A DNA stretch of 64,000 nt, from assembly GCA_030704615.1 (NCBI GenBank), contig CM060732.1, positions 47,969,053 through 48,033,052 of the forward strand, given 5' to 3'. Both the position numbers and the translations under genes were made by a program. The notes below the pieces were generated by a model. The model saw nothing but the letters and a program-made list of their open reading frames with translations, was not told the DNA's origin and did not search any database. Origin of the DNA: Takakia lepidozioides. Lineage: Eukaryota; Streptophyta; Takakiopsida; Takakiales; Takakiaceae. Shown piece by piece: positions 33,851 through 45,524 of this stretch (positions are counted from its first letter, which is position 1; every line of letters begins with the position of its first letter).

Positions 33851-34970
33851 AACACAAACAGTCTGGCCTAGAGAAAAAATTTCAAAGTAAACAACCCTAC
33901 GGTTATAATTTCTAGCCTGAGCAACTTGAGAAACCTGAATGTTGTGTCTAGTAGTCTCTAATAAACGCAAACGATGAGAAGTGAGGTGAGTAAGAAAATC
34001 TTCCCATATGATGGGCTCCTCAACCTGAGTTTGAAGCACAGGGACATGAAGAGGGGTGCGAGCCTTGCGGCCATACAATAATTCAAAAGGGGAAAAGCGA
34101 GTGCTAGCATGTACCGAGGTCCTGTAGGCAAATATGAGAATGGGTAGAGTAACATCCCATTCTTCAGTGAGAGCCCCGTTCTTTTCTAACAACTGGCACA
34201 TGGTTTTGTTGAACCTCTCTGTAAGCCCGTTGCACTGGGGGTTGTAAGGAGCAGCGATGCTTGACATCTAAATTAAAGCACAGAACCTCCATCAGCTGGT
34301 TACAAAACTCCGTACCCTGATCAGTTAAAATTTCAAGGGGACAACCATGGCGTAGCAGGATTTCATCAAAGAAGAATTGAACCACCTCGTCACTGTCCTT
34401 AGCAACCAATGGTCGGATCTCAACCCACTTAGACAGGTAATCAGTAGCCACACCAATGTAGCTATTGCCCTTAGTCGTAGTTTTGAGGGGTCTAACAAGA
34501 TCAAGACCAACTCGGGCAAACATCTGAGTCACCGGAATTGGTTGTAATTTAAGAGGAGCTATGGTCCTAAGTAGCAGTGTTTTGGACTTGCATGGAACAC
34601 ACTTAGAAATGAAATCTGCCACATCCTTAGTTAACCCCTTCCAATGGTACTTTTCCTGGAGTTGCTTGACAGTTTTATCAACGCCTAGATGACCAGCATA
34701 TAGTGAGCAATGGTAAAGCTCAAGCAATGCAGGCATAGAGCTCCTAGTAGGGACCTCCACGGCAATCTCTTGCCCATGAACATAAACTAACTTAAGCAAC
34801 TTACCTTCATGCTCCCGATGAGAGGGGAGATGATAGTTGACTTGCCTGAGGAGACGGGAAGAGAGGCCCGACAGATGAGTGTTGGTCTTACACTTCTGGA
34901 GGAGGGTTTGGTGAAGTAGGTCCTCCATGGTTGCAGCTGCCATAGCCAGCCCTTGGGTTAGTGTGAGCAT
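33842..34970 (-). pseudogene. Ty3/gypsy integrase
   Basis: The zinc-binding part has HCSLYAGHLGVDKTVKQL and FISKCVPCKSK (HHCC). Core acidic residues appear in VGLDLVRPL, then EILTDQGTEFCNQLMEV (second Asp), and after a frame change near 34250 in NPQCNGLTERFNKTM (the Glu). Integrase inserts the cDNA copy in the nucleus. The frame change makes the protein discontinuous. Confidence 0.85.
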
Positions 34971-35208
34971 AACGGAGTGTCCGCCTCAGTGATCTCCAGG
35001 GGAAGGCTTTTAGCTCAACTGAATGACAAGGGAGACTTCATGAAGATGCAACCAAGGACAATGAAGCACAGAAGCAGATTTCCCTATGGAGAGGATTCAG
35101 TGCCAAAACCAGAACTAGAAGGAGAAATATACAGTTCAATCAGAGAAGAGAGAGTGATATCATACCTAAAATATGACTGCAGTGACAGGACAACACTCTA
35201 AACCAACC

Positions 35209-35898
35209 TCAACCAGCAGAAAAGGAAAGCAAATCCCATTCAGACATGAGATCAGGTGGAAGAAAAGGAACAGTGGCAAACAAAGCAAGTAAATCGGATC
35301 CGTCAGGAGAGAAAGAAGGCAAGGGTGAAGCACCAGATGGTAAGTAGTGTGCAAGGTCATCTAAGGTAACATAAGGGGCAAATGACTTAGTCTCAATGCA
35401 TGTGAGAGCATCGGCATTGTTGTTGGCTTTGCCTTTCTTGTACTCAATGTCGTACTCGAATATTTGAAGAGTAAGTGACCACCGAGCCAAGCGTCCCAAG
35501 AGTGCTTGTAGGGTTTTGAGAGCCTTCAATGGAAGATGATCAGTCTGAATAACAAAGGGGCAGCCATGGAGATACTGCCGGAAATGTTTCACCCCAAAAA
35601 TGACTGCAAGGCCCTCTTTATTAGTGATGTTATAGTTCTTTTCATGTTTGTCAAGCCGCCTGGAAGCATAGGCCACCACATGTTCCCTGCCATCTCTTTT
35701 GGCATAGAATAGGTGAAACAGCCAGGTCAGAGGCATCAGTCTAAAGAATAAAGGGCAGTGAAAAATCAGGAAAGACCAGAATGGGTCCACTGGTGAGGAC
35801 GATTTTGAGTTTCTCAAAAGCAGTGATTTGGGACCTGCCCCAAAGAAAGCGAACATCTTTGCATAACAACTGATTAAGCGCAGCGGCAATGTGAGCAA
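35209..35898 (-). pseudogene. RNase H region of the gypsy element
   Basis: Contains REHVVAYASRRLDKHEKNYN, KEGLAVIFGVKHFRQYLHG and FVIQTDHLPLKALKTLQ, the usual gypsy RNase H landmarks, with VIQTDH carrying an active-site Asp. It is offset in frame from the RT. About 240 bp of low-similarity sequence separates it from the integrase frame. Confidence 0.8.
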
Positions 35899-36778
35899 AG
35901 TGTTTAATGAAACGACGATAGTAAGAGGCTAACCCAAGGAAAGCACGGACACAATTTTTGTCACGTGGAGTGGGATATTCCCAGACAGCCTGAATTTTGG
36001 CAGGGTCAGGGCTAATGCCTTTAGCTGAGAGAAAGTGGCCAAGAAAATGAAGCTCCGTCATGCACAGATCACATTTCTTGGCTTTCACTTTGAGGCCTGC
36101 TCCTCTAAGCCTGCACAAAACACGCTTCAGATCCAGCATGTGAGAATCAAAGTCAGCTGAGTAAACATTGATGTCATCAACATATACCAATGCACATTCC
36201 AAGCGCAAGTTCCCTAGAACAACATCCATGAGACATTGAAAGGTGGCAGTGGCATTACATAATCCAAAAGGCATGGTTTCAAACTGAAAGAGGCCCATCT
36301 TACAGGTAAACACAGTTTTCTCCTTGACTGACTCTGTGAGTGGAACCTGCCAAAAGCCCGCGGCAAGATCCAAGGAAGAGAAGAAAGTGGCACCATTGAG
36401 TTGATCCAAAGTATCATTAATGTGAGGTAAGGGATATACATCCTTTTTGGTTAGGGCATTGAGACGTCGGAAATCAACACAGAAATGGGTGGTACCATCT
36501 TTCTTGGCAACCAACACGATGGGGCTGGCCCAGGGGGAAATAGAGGGTTTAATAACTCCTGCATCAAGCATCTTGGTCAGTTCAATTTGCATAATTTCAC
36601 GCTCTTTGACGCTTTCTCTATAAGCATACTGTTTGACAGGGCTACCCTCAGTGACAATGTCATGATGTAGAACCTCAATACGTCCCAAGTCATGAGAACC
36701 AGCACTGAAAACATCAAGATTGTCACGAATAACATGATATAGACAAGACCTTTCATTTTCAGTGAGACCAGAGCCCAT
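35741..36778 (-). pseudogene. Reverse transcriptase of the gypsy element
   Basis: The 345-codon open frame carries KMLDAGVIKPSISPWASPIV, CVDFRRLNALTKKD, SLDLAAGFWQVPL, MPFGLCNATATFQ and the active site ALVYVDDINVYS. The thumb and connection follow (FLGHFLSAKGISPDPAKI, FLGLASYYRRFIKHFA). The first Asp is in SLDLAAG and the pair in YVDD. It would copy element RNA into DNA in the particle. This domain itself is open, but its neighbours are not. Confidence 0.92.
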
Positions 36779-36899
36779 TTTGATATCAGTCAGGACCTAC
36801 TCAAGATGCCCAGATTGCGCAGGAGTGAGGGGAATGACCTTGGGTGCAGCCACAGATTGTGCCAAGAGATGCAATTGATCTACAGGATCATCAGACACG

Positions 36900-37300
36900 C
36901 CAATGTCAGAAAAACTTAAAGCATGTTGCACCTCTGCTAAATCTGTCAATGGGGTGGCAGTGAATCGTGTGAGGACCTGACCCTTGCGGATGGTGATAGG
37001 TATGTGTTCTGGGTTGGCAACAAGAAGTCTGAGCTCCCCTCGAAAGCCCCGATCCAACACCCCAGATGCAATCAAACAATGTTTGGAAAGCATCCAGAGT
37101 TTCCACCCCTCGACTTCAAGATAACGACCTTGTGGAAAAGAAAGGTGAGGCCAAGACAAACAATCCTTTGGGAGGAGGCAGGTATAACAAACTCAATGGG
37201 ATTGAGAAGAAGAATGGTGTTACCTGGGATTGGAATGGAAGGACCACTCTTCTTACCAGGCAAAGGTGGCTGCCACTCATACAAGGTGGAAAGAGCCGTC
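36900..37300 (-). pseudogene. dUTPase-like domain between protease and RT
   Basis: Two minus-strand frames together read as a trimeric dUTPase fold. The first carries IEFVIPASSQRIVCLGLTF. After a frame change near 37150 the second carries FPQGRYLEVEG, then ASGVLDRGFRGELRLLVANP and ITIRKGQVLTRF. The GVLDRGFRGEL stretch matches dUTPase motif 3 (GVIDxxYRGE) and IRKGQVL matches motif 4 (xxGDRIAQL). dUTPase domains occur in some retroviruses and some plant pararetroviruses. The Gly-rich fifth motif is not seen. Catalytic competence is unlikely. Confidence 0.7.
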
Positions 37301-37344
37301 TTGGCAAAGTTAAAGTAACGTGTCCAGTTGTATTGCTCACCAGC

Positions 37345-37870
37345 CTACCATCTTGTTTCAGCAACAATGGTTTGCATGTAGGAGAGATGCGCAGTGGCAC
37401 AACCAGCGGGCAAGGAGACAGAGTTGAGCTGTACCTTGTGGGGGGAGGAGCTGCCACTGGCAAGCCACATGATGTTTTCAACCACATCAATCTTGGCCCC
37501 TGCATCACACATCCAATCCAAGCCTAACAGTAACTGCTCACCAATGGTACAAGTCAGTGTGACCGACTTGCAACTGACCTTAATAGGGATGGTGACCAAA
37601 CCTAGGGGTTCATAACGTGTGCCATCTGAAATGGTCACCTGCAGACCGCTGTACCATGTCTGCTATTCCATTGTCTGTGGTTTGACTACTTGGTCTCAAA
37701 CTCACTCCACATAAAAATGATAGATGCCCTATGAGTGGGTGCACTCTTTCCCTCCTAAGCTTCCTATTGGCTTCACAATGCATTAATTTGAATTCATTGG
37801 ACAACATCACAAAAACAATGGAGTCATCTTTTGCAAGGTTTGTGGGATACTGACCGATTGGCCCCTTCAC
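37345..37870 (-). pseudogene. Degenerate aspartic protease region
   Basis: The frame near 37638 reads TISDGTRYEPLGLVTIPIKV, then LGLDWMCDAGAKIDVVENIM. This is the flap-to-C-terminal part of a gypsy retropepsin (GLDWL...AKID). The catalytic DTGA/DSGA motif was not found in any frame just upstream. Confidence 0.6.
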
Positions 37871-37924
37871 AAGCGATCTGGTTCGTTTAAAGGTTGTTTG
37901 CCCCTCTGTTCACGTTGAATTCAT

Positions 37925-39365
37925 TTGTGTTCTTCAATCATACCAGGGACAAGAGCGGCATAGGTGCAGAAGCGGGTCCAGTGCTCAAGTGACCCACAAA
38001 TGAAACAGGCCACACGTTTACCTTGAACCTCATACTGTGGGCCAATCTGAGTGTGGCCACGATGAGAGTCAGCAGGAGGAGGCTTGGCAGGTGCGGCCCT
38101 CCAGGATCCTTCTGCCCTGACAACCTAGCTGAGTATGCAGCTCTTGTTGTAAGGTTTTAACCTCCTCCAGTAATGTAGGAGAGGCCTCTGTAGAGCCACC
38201 CTTAACCATGGCAACCCCATGAGAACATTCGGAAGTATGCTGATGAGCAGAATGAACAACATGTAGACAGCTTTTGCCTAGTTTAGCATTCTTAAACCTC
38301 ATGCGCTCATCCATCATCTCTACCATATGCCTCTCATTGCGATAAAGATGCTTTTGTAGGTAGACTTGATCAAAGGCAGGTAATCCGGTAATGAAGTAGG
38401 TTTTAAGAATGGCAGTGCATTCAGAAGGTACCGGAATGGCCTTGACCACCGTGGTTTTCAAGTCAGTGTAGTATTTCTAGATACTCTCGCCAGGTTGATA
38501 AGGACGATCGGGCATGGTGTAGTTGATGGGCGTGTCTGCACGAAACAACTGAAGTGCCAATTGCTTGGCCACTCCCCATCGCAACTCACCCTGATCCTTG
38601 ATACTAGCTTCAAAGAGGTCACGAGCCTCACCGAGACAAAAATGAGATGAATCAGTAATCAGAGAAGCTGGCAGCTCATTGAATTTGACACTCATCTCAA
38701 AAAAATTGAGGAAGTTGTCAAAGTCATGGCCTACCTCGTAGTCAGGATAAGGCCATTTGTGAGCACGATGGACCTCCTTGAGCTTGGTAACTGAGGGCGA
38801 ACATACTTGCTTATCCAAAAAAAAGTTGCATAAGAGCAGGACAACTAGACAACGTAGCCATAGCATCACAAATGCCCTGAAATATTGAGGTTAGGCACAT
38901 TCTCGCACTCATTAGAAACCTCCCCAGCTACTGTGAACTACGGAACACCAACTTCAGCCCACGAGAGCCGCCAACCCTTCAAGAACTTGTCTTTGGCCTA
39001 AGTTAATGGAAGCTTGCGTGCTATCTCCGCAGCAAAAAGACGTTGTAGGGCATTGGCCGCTCTGGCCCCTTCAAACGCTTGGCTGCACTTTCGCCTCTGC
39101 TCCACTTCTTCTTATGGAGTGTGGGTGGGCTTCATACCCTCCAACACAGCGGTCAACTCAAACTAAGCCACCCAGTGATCAGAAGGCGTGTCGAGGACCA
39201 ATTCAGAGCGTTCAACCGGAGCACCAAGAGGCGGATAATCAACTTCAGGCTAGGATCAACCGAAGCACGCACGATGCTAGCAAAAATCACCTCAAAATGA
39301 CCAGTGGGAGTTTCTTTGTACGCGTTAAGCCCAGCGTCAGTTGGAGGATTAGAAGACGAGGCCAT
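37925..39365 (-). pseudogene. gag of the gypsy element
   Basis: It starts MASSSNPPTDAGLNAYKETP at 39365. The capsid part includes YEVGHDFDNFLNFFEMSVKF (38740), followed by a TAG stop near 38476 and continuation KTTVVKAIPVPSECTAILKT. Near 38010-37968 a CCHC knuckle CFICGSLEHWTRFC is intact in one frame. Gag packages the RNA; several stops make this copy broken. Confidence 0.75.
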
Positions 39366-39545
39366 TGCCGCAGGTTACAGAAACGCAAGCAGATACTGTG
39401 AAAGCCATGAACAAGCAAAAACACGAGCGAGAACTGAAACAGTAGAGCGCTGCCATGGCAACAGTGTCAATGTACAGGTACCTGACGTACAAGGAATGAA
39501 TGTGCAACTAATGATTAACGAAATCCTGCAACCATTTCTCCACCA

Positions 39546-40048
39546 AGATTCTCGCCCACCCCGTTATTGATCCTCTTCCTCTACGGGTATTGAGCTATCA
39601 CGGGGATGTGTGCTCGGTAAAGCAGGCTAGCGAGATAGGCAGGATCCAACGGAGAGGAGTCAGAATCATTCACATGGATTAACAGCACATCCTCACTCAC
39701 ACCTTCTTCATCCAGAACTCACACACAGGTACACTAGGGTTCACACACCAAACGTACACCGCCGCCTTAAGCGTCGTGTTGATCTCTTTTATAAACGAAG
39801 GCCCACAATCTCATCTAACCAAGTGGCAAGCCTTGATTGGTTATTTGGATTCCATCCGGGTGTCTGTGCAGATAGGACTCCACCTCATTCTATTTTAGAG
39901 ATAAACTAGCTATTAATATAAGACAATACTTAGTTTAAAAATAGATTGTTTCCAGCTGGTTTCATCCAAGCCCTTATCCAACGGTCATCATCCAGCGTCT
40001 GTTCATCCAAATGTTGAAAAGGTAGGTAGAAGGAATCTAGCCATTACA
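39546..40048 (-). repeat. Right (5') LTR
   Basis: Near-identical partner of 32828-33312, with a few small insertions (for example GATAAACTAGC near 39900). On the minus strand it runs from TGTAATGG to GAGAATCT. TGGTGGAGAAATGG follows as a possible primer binding site. Confidence 0.88.
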
Positions 40049-40248
40049 GGGGTGCATTCCGAAATGGAGAATGCACCGGCCAGTAGATTTTTTAAGAAAA
40101 AAATTGGCATTTCTTTACTCATGTCGGGCATTGCCAGATTTTCGGGCCTTCCCCTCGGGCTACCGTTAAAAAGCAGAATTCATCGGGGTGCATTCCACCT
40201 GGCGGAATGCACCCCATCAGCTCCCTCGAGTGAAATCCGAAATGTGGA
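40049..40248. repeat. MITE-like repeat with 12-bp palindrome
   Basis: Positions 40185-40215 are GGGGTGCATTCC, a 7-nt loop, then GGAATGCACCCC. Neighbouring words GATTTTCGGGCCTTCC and GGGCTACCG are shared with 42496-42525, and AAAAAGCAGAATTCATCGGG with 32770. Confidence 0.6.
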
Positions 40249-42393
40249 GTGCACCGGCCATTAGATATATATATTTTTAAATTGGCACTCCAGAGGTCGG
40301 CAAGGCAGGGATGCCCCCTCGCTCCCTTCCTTTTCCTTTTTGTGGCGGATGCGCTAGGTTACATGCTTGACAATAATCTCCTAGTCAAAGGATTAAGACT
40401 GCACAATCCCAAAACCCAGATCTGGAGACAAGTGAAAAATTCCATGTTTGTGGATGACACTTTTCTGCTTTTAGAGGCTACCCCTGAGACCCTGGTTGCA
40501 GCGGAAGAAACACTTCTTGACTTTTGTCAAGTTTCGGGCTTCAAAGTCAACTGGACCAAAACAAAAGCTCTACTGATAGGAGATCCATCCAAGTCTGGAA
40601 TAGGGGTAGCACCCACATGGGGAGGTCACTTGGGATTAGTCTGGCTTAAGGAAGATGAGCCTACCACCCTCCTGGGTCACACCTTTGGCATCAATCTCAC
40701 GGAAGAACAGAGGATGGGCCCTACCTTGCAAAAAAAACTCAACAAGCAGTTAGCATACTGGGGTTCCTGTCACCTGTCCATCACTGGTAGGGCATTGGTT
40801 GCTAACCAAATCCTCCTTGCGGGATTGTGGTACTTTGCCTCCACATGGAAGCCCAACTCTGTAACAATTCTAGAGGCAAAAAGATGTATCAGAAACGAAA
40901 TTTGGGGGGCTGCCTCTTCGGAGTTCAACAAGAGACCTCAAGTCTCTTGGCAACAGATATGCTTGCCCAAGAAATTGGGAGGGCTGGGGATCCTAGATCC
41001 GGATACACAGACAAAAGCACTGTTTGGGTAAGTGGTTGCCAAGATACCTAGGTCCAGAGGGAGGATGGTGGAAGCCCATGATAGCACCCTCCATCTCTGC
41101 CAACTCCCCCCTACTCACCATGTCTTGGGCACCCTCCAGTCGTTGGATTGTCCAGGGTTATAATCATAAGAGTCCAGGGTCCCCTCTTTGGTCTTCAATC
41201 TGGAGCGCTTGGAAATCTATCAGGCCCTTTCTGAGAAAACAGGAGCCTTCCACCTTTCATGAATGCTTGAGGCAACACCTCTTCTTCAATAGTCCGAATC
41301 CTTCTGGAAGAGAAAAGCATGGCTAAAAAATGGGCTGCTTGGGAAATTTGCGGGGTCTCAACAATCAAGCACCTCTGGGAGAGCACTCCTCAAACCCTCC
41401 AAGCAGCCCTGGGAGCCCGCCATCTTAGATCAAGCATCTCTCAAATCATTTCTTCTATTCCAGATCGTTGGAAGCTTTTGCTCAAAGAAGGCCCTCCCCA
41501 GTTTATGAGTGGTCAATGGGTCCTCATTGCCTCCCTGACACCCTCAGTCCTCTATCTCACTGAAATATCTAGGCACTTTCTCGCAGGACACATTTTCCGA
41601 TACGATGATTTTTCGGGATCTCTTACGCTCGTTTCCCAGCAGGTGGACTCATACCCGCCGGGCTTGGCCACCCATGCTAGGGTCTACCAGTGGTCTGCCA
41701 AAACAAAGATCCAAAATCCTATGGCTCCTAGGGATTTACCCATTTTGTCCTGGCTTCAGCAGAACCATTTTGTTCTTATAGGGGGGACCGACATCTCTTC
41801 CCTCAATTGGATCCACAAGAGTGGAAATGGGCCTTCGGGGATAAACTCCTACCTTTCTTCTCTTACATGGCCAAAAGAGGTTATAGAGCCCAACTCGATG
41901 CCTCTCCTCTTCTCGCAAAATGGAATGAGAGATGGGCTCATGAAAATTTCACAGAAGAAAACTGGCGGTGATCTGGTCACAGGTATGGGATAAGGCCAAA
42001 CCGGCAAAGATAAGCGCCTTTCTATGGTAGATTGCCAATAGAGTATGGAAAGTGGGTCAGTACTTAAATTTCAGGGAGGCCCTACTCTGCCAATGCTGCT
42101 TCATTAGAACCATAGAATCAATTGAGCATTGTCTCCTTTACTGCTCAGGCCCTCAGGCAATCTGGCCGCTGGTGAGAGATTTCTACAGATCATGGAGTCT
42201 AATGCCCTCTACCTCATTGGTCATCCTTCTAAACTATGACCAACAGAGCAAAAACAAAGCGTTTGACTGTCCAATATTTGAAACATTGAGAAGCTCCACT
42301 CTATGGATGCTGATGTCCGACATGGTTATCCATGCGGCATGCCTTATGGCAGCCTTCGGGCCCACAATGGTTTATATTTTTCCCCTTCAATAA
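40249..42393 (+). pseudogene. LINE reverse transcriptase, 5'-truncated
   Basis: The first open frame (40249-41031) starts within the RT: ARQGCPLAPFLFLFVADALG, then the active site SMFVDDTFLLL, then GFKVNWTKTKALLIG. The thumb region (LSITGRALVANQILLAGLWY) and LPKKLGGLGILDPDTQTKAL follow. Later frames (41024-41326, 41319-41993) carry the C-terminal region. A zinc-finger RVT domain follows at about 42040-42160 (WKVGQYLNFREALLCQCCF, then IEHCLLYCSG). At least three frameshifts separate these parts, and endonuclease and ORF1 are missing. Such 5' truncation is typical of target-primed reverse transcription. Confidence 0.85.
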
Positions 42394-42444
42394 CTTCAAT
42401 AAAGCTTTCAGGGCCACAGTACCTGTTTTATAAATGTTTAAAAA

Positions 42445-42590
42445 AAAAATGGCATTTCTTTACGCGGGGAAATGCCCTAAGTGGAGGGCATTCCCGGATT
42501 TTCGGGCCTTCCCTAGGGCTACCGCCCTCGGCGTCAAGCCCTTGAATCCGGGAATGCCCTCCACTCAGGGCATTACCCTATACGTAACTA
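42445..42590. mobile_element. Foldback MITE-like element with 30-bp arms
   Basis: Arms 42471-42500 (AATGCCCTAAGTGGAGGGCA, then TTCCCGGATT) and 42545-42574 are inverted complements with one or two mismatches and a 44-nt loop. Loop words are shared with the repeat at 40.1 kb. Confidence 0.7.
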
Positions 42591-42595
42591 CTGTG

Positions 42596-42850
42596 TTTTT
42601 TCTTTTTCATATTTCCAAAATCGCTTGCGGGGCCACCTTCGAATTCTACCTAGTGCCCATGTGGCGAGAATAACGAGGTGACAGAGTTAGAAAAGTGGCT
42701 ATATTCCAGGGGGCAAGTTTTAACTAGTCCACGTCAGCAAGATTAGGCTCCTAAAATTCATCTGCTGGTGCTTTTTGGCGAAAGTCCCCCATAATTCCTT
42801 TGTACAAATAGCTGACCGAGTTTCCAGGTCAAAATCTGTCGATTTTTCGC
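42596..42850 (+). repeat. Dispersed repeat D2, copy 1
   Basis: GCCCATGTGGCGAGAATAA, AAAAGTGGCTATAT and TTTCCAGGTCAAAATCTG recur in the same order at 46655-46925. Confidence 0.7.
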
Positions 42851-43739
42851 AAAAAAAAAAAAAAACGGGAAATTACTTGGGATGGGTTCCAAATTACATT
42901 GCCCATACAGGAAAAATGATGCCTCGTAAGCATAAACTATATATTTTAGGCATATTTCTTATTCTTGCGGTTTTGGGTGATGTTACCTTACTTGCAGCTT
43001 AGGGCATACCATCAATATTGAAAATTCATGAAAATCAACTGAAAATACCATCAACTGAAAACAGTTTTTTCAATATATGAAGCAAAGAGTTTGTTTGATT
43101 GTTTTGTTTTGTTTTGTTTGTCACGTGGACCGCATCCATGCCAGAGGGGCTTGTCATCTCTACAATTTTCTGTTAGTCAATGATTATCCTTTCAAAGTTT
43201 TCTCTTCAAAGAACCCTCACCCATCGTTCATTGATAAAAAATTTCCTCTCTACTATTAGGTTGCTTCTCATCGACAGTACTTCAAGTTGAATCCATCTGG
43301 TGTTTACTTATACGGTGATAGTTCTCACTCCTGAATGAACTACTCTAATACACAGGTCTCCATTGACGTACATAATGTTATGCCTCAAATAGGAGAGTCT
43401 TGGTACATTCAAAGGTTCTTCACCTATGTTATATAACTAATAACAATAGTTCTTGTAGTAGGTCCTGTTGGGCTTACTGACTCATCTACTCTTGGCAATA
43501 ATATCAAGAAGGTAAGTGTATGGTTCTGTCCACTGTACCACCACCCACCATGGCCCCATTGGACCGTGATGAGTCCCAAGACTCCCCACGACTCCCACCA
43601 CAAGGTCTCCGCCCCATGGTGAGTCCTATGCCACCCCCACTAAGACCCACTAAGCTACCACCACCCCTCGTGGAACCACCCCCACCACAACCCGGTGTGC
43701 GGGGCTCCACCTAGTAAGCGCCTCCGCCTCCTTGAGTGC
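42851..43739. other. Stretch upstream of the FCP1-like gene
   Basis: No clear exon. A proline-rich frame at 43520-43714 (PPPTMAPLDRDES, PPPLRPTKLPPPL) may be low-complexity coding sequence of the next gene, but I cannot define its ends. Confidence 0.3.
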
Positions 43740-45061
43740 CTTGGGCACTCAAGGGTGCTTCAGCCCCCGTACCTATTGTTGCCACCGCCCCCACCATAGG
43801 GGCAGCTCATTTTGTGTCCCAACCCCCTGCCCTCAAGGCAAAGGGCCACGACACAATCATTCTAGGTCATGGATATTTTCATGGCAGAAACACTAATGTG
43901 AGTATGTGATGAACTTGCTCATGATAACTTTGTCTCTCATCTTTTACATGCAAGAGCGGGGAAGAGGAAACAAATGTTGTTAATTTTGAGTGTCAATGGA
44001 TTCCTCTGCTACCAGCCACCTCCAACCGGCGGTGAACTATTTAAGGAGAAATTTCGTTTCAGGAAAGTGACACTTCAAGTTCCTGACAAACCGTTTGTGG
44101 TGCCTCGGCCTGGAGTCTTGCAGTTTCTGGACCTTGCATTGAAGCATTTTTACGTGATCATTTGGTCATGCGTTGATAGAGGTATTCTTTGTAGGATGTT
44201 GGAGAGCTTCGTCCCCACGAAAATAGCGAAGAAGTTTTGCTTCATATTGTCAGCTGAGGATTGCAAGGATACTACGGTCGGTTATATCAGGCCCGGGATG
44301 AAATATATCGTGAAAGGTATTCGCAGTGTTATTGCCAAATTCCCTGGTAGACCGTTTGCTATGCAAGGGCAAATACTTATTGTAGATGATGAGCCATCAA
44401 AAGGCCTGCGAAACCCACAAAATATTGAATTTTTTCCTTTCTCATTCACCAAACGGCTTGTGTGACCAGGATGATATGACAAAGGCAGTGTGGCCATATA
44501 TATCGGAGATGGTTGGAGCTTCAACAGTCGTTGATTACATTAGCGATAACCGGGCAAAGTGTTCTCATAAGCCTATTGGTCGAGACCATGCCTGCTGGGC
44601 ATGGTATGGAAGATATCTTGATCCTTGTGTTTGGATCCCACAACTAAAGGAACCTGATTACCTTGGTAGGCACGTGGATCCCATTGTTCTGTTGTTTGTT
44701 CAGAATTTGATTTTCCAATTCTTTTGCATTTGCATTTGCACTCTAACCTCAACAAATGCTCATTTTGCAAAACTTCCACTTTGGGCCTAACATTTGTCAT
44801 TTCAACCACATGTCCCCAGTTACATTCAAGGAACGAATTATAAAAGAGGAAGAAGAGTTGCTTGATTGGGAAGAATGGCGGGCGTGCCGGGAGGCTTTAA
44901 GGGCATCAAATAGAGTTGGTAGTAACATTTCAGATGACAATGTCAGGTTTCACCTTCCTGAAAGTATCTCCGTTTCCTTTGGTGCGGAGACCGTTGCAAG
45001 TGGTTGTGGTAACCGGAGGCGTCTTCGGACACATGCCTTGACTGCGAGCCATTTGGGATGA
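43740..45061 (+). pseudogene. FCP1/NIF-type phosphatase-like gene with frameshift
   Basis: One exon ends GGCAGAAACACTAAT|GTGAGT near 43900. The next, open from about 43953, reads KRKQMLLILSVNGFLC, RPGVLQFLDLALKHFYVIIW and ILIVDDEPSKGLRNPQNIEF. This is the layout of an FCP1-homology domain. The signature that normally has DxDxT or DLNG reads SVNG, losing the nucleophilic Asp, while the later VDD is kept. An extra base near 44458 shifts the frame. Beyond it MTKAVWPYISEMVGASTVVD continues, then DYL|GTAGGC donor, acceptor CCCCAG near 44818, and a last exon TFKERIIKEEEELLDWEEWR ending THALTASHLG at 45061. The family dephosphorylates Ser/Thr or acts in protein binding. With the lost Asp and the shift I call it a pseudogene or inactive protein. 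Confidence 0.6.
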
Positions 45062-45499
45062 GACTCAATATTGTTAATGAGTTAGTGTAAGCCGTTGTCT
45101 GGCTTCAGAATCTATGGCTTGTATGACATTTAAGTCCATGATCAGATGTACAGTCGACGTTAATTTTTCTGTTGGTCTATCGCGAATGATACAATCTCAA
45201 ATAAAATAAGAATGTTTGATATCATCAATCAGGTCCCGACAGACTCATTTTTCCATGTTGTCATCTTTATCACATGGGCCATGATTGTTTTATATTTGGT
45301 TCTGCCATTGTTTGTATATGTCATTTTGGATATCGGAACTCTCATCATTGTTTGATTCATTGCATCATCCCATTCCTTTTAATGAACGTCAACTTGGTAG
45401 TGGATGTTCCTCTAAGACCACAATACATGCTTGTATTTATGCGTAGAATGTGTGGAGGATTATATAATTCGTTGTTATATAGTGCACAAATAGCCAAAT

Positions 45500-45524
45500 A
45501 ATTATATATATATATATATATATA
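45500..45524. repeat. TA dinucleotide microsatellite
   Basis: An uninterrupted run of TA lies here, with another short TA run at about 45765-45777. Confidence 0.8.

Larger units (their letters stand above)
32828..40048 (-). mobile_element. Ty3/gypsy LTR retrotransposon with dUTPase-like domain, 7.2 kb
   Basis: Two direct LTR copies (32828-33312 and 39546-40048) bound an internal region read on the minus strand. Order from the right: gag with a CCHC knuckle, protease region, dUTPase-like segment, reverse transcriptase (YVDD), RNase H, integrase and a GPY/F-like tail. The 5' LTR is the right one. Several stops and frameshifts break gag, the protease/dUTPase region, the RT/RNase H junction and integrase, so the copy is inactive. 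The LTRs differ by small indels, so insertion is not very recent. Outer edges fall in a dispersed GGGGTGCATTCC repeat and a clean target duplication could not be fixed. Confidence 0.88.

Noticed and set aside
36485-37527. Plus-strand ORFs across the gypsy element
   Set aside because: Shadows of the minus-strand pol frames, which carry the recognisable motifs.
43504-43714. Glycine-rich minus-strand ORF
   Set aside because: It is the antisense of a proline-rich plus-strand stretch and has no independent support.
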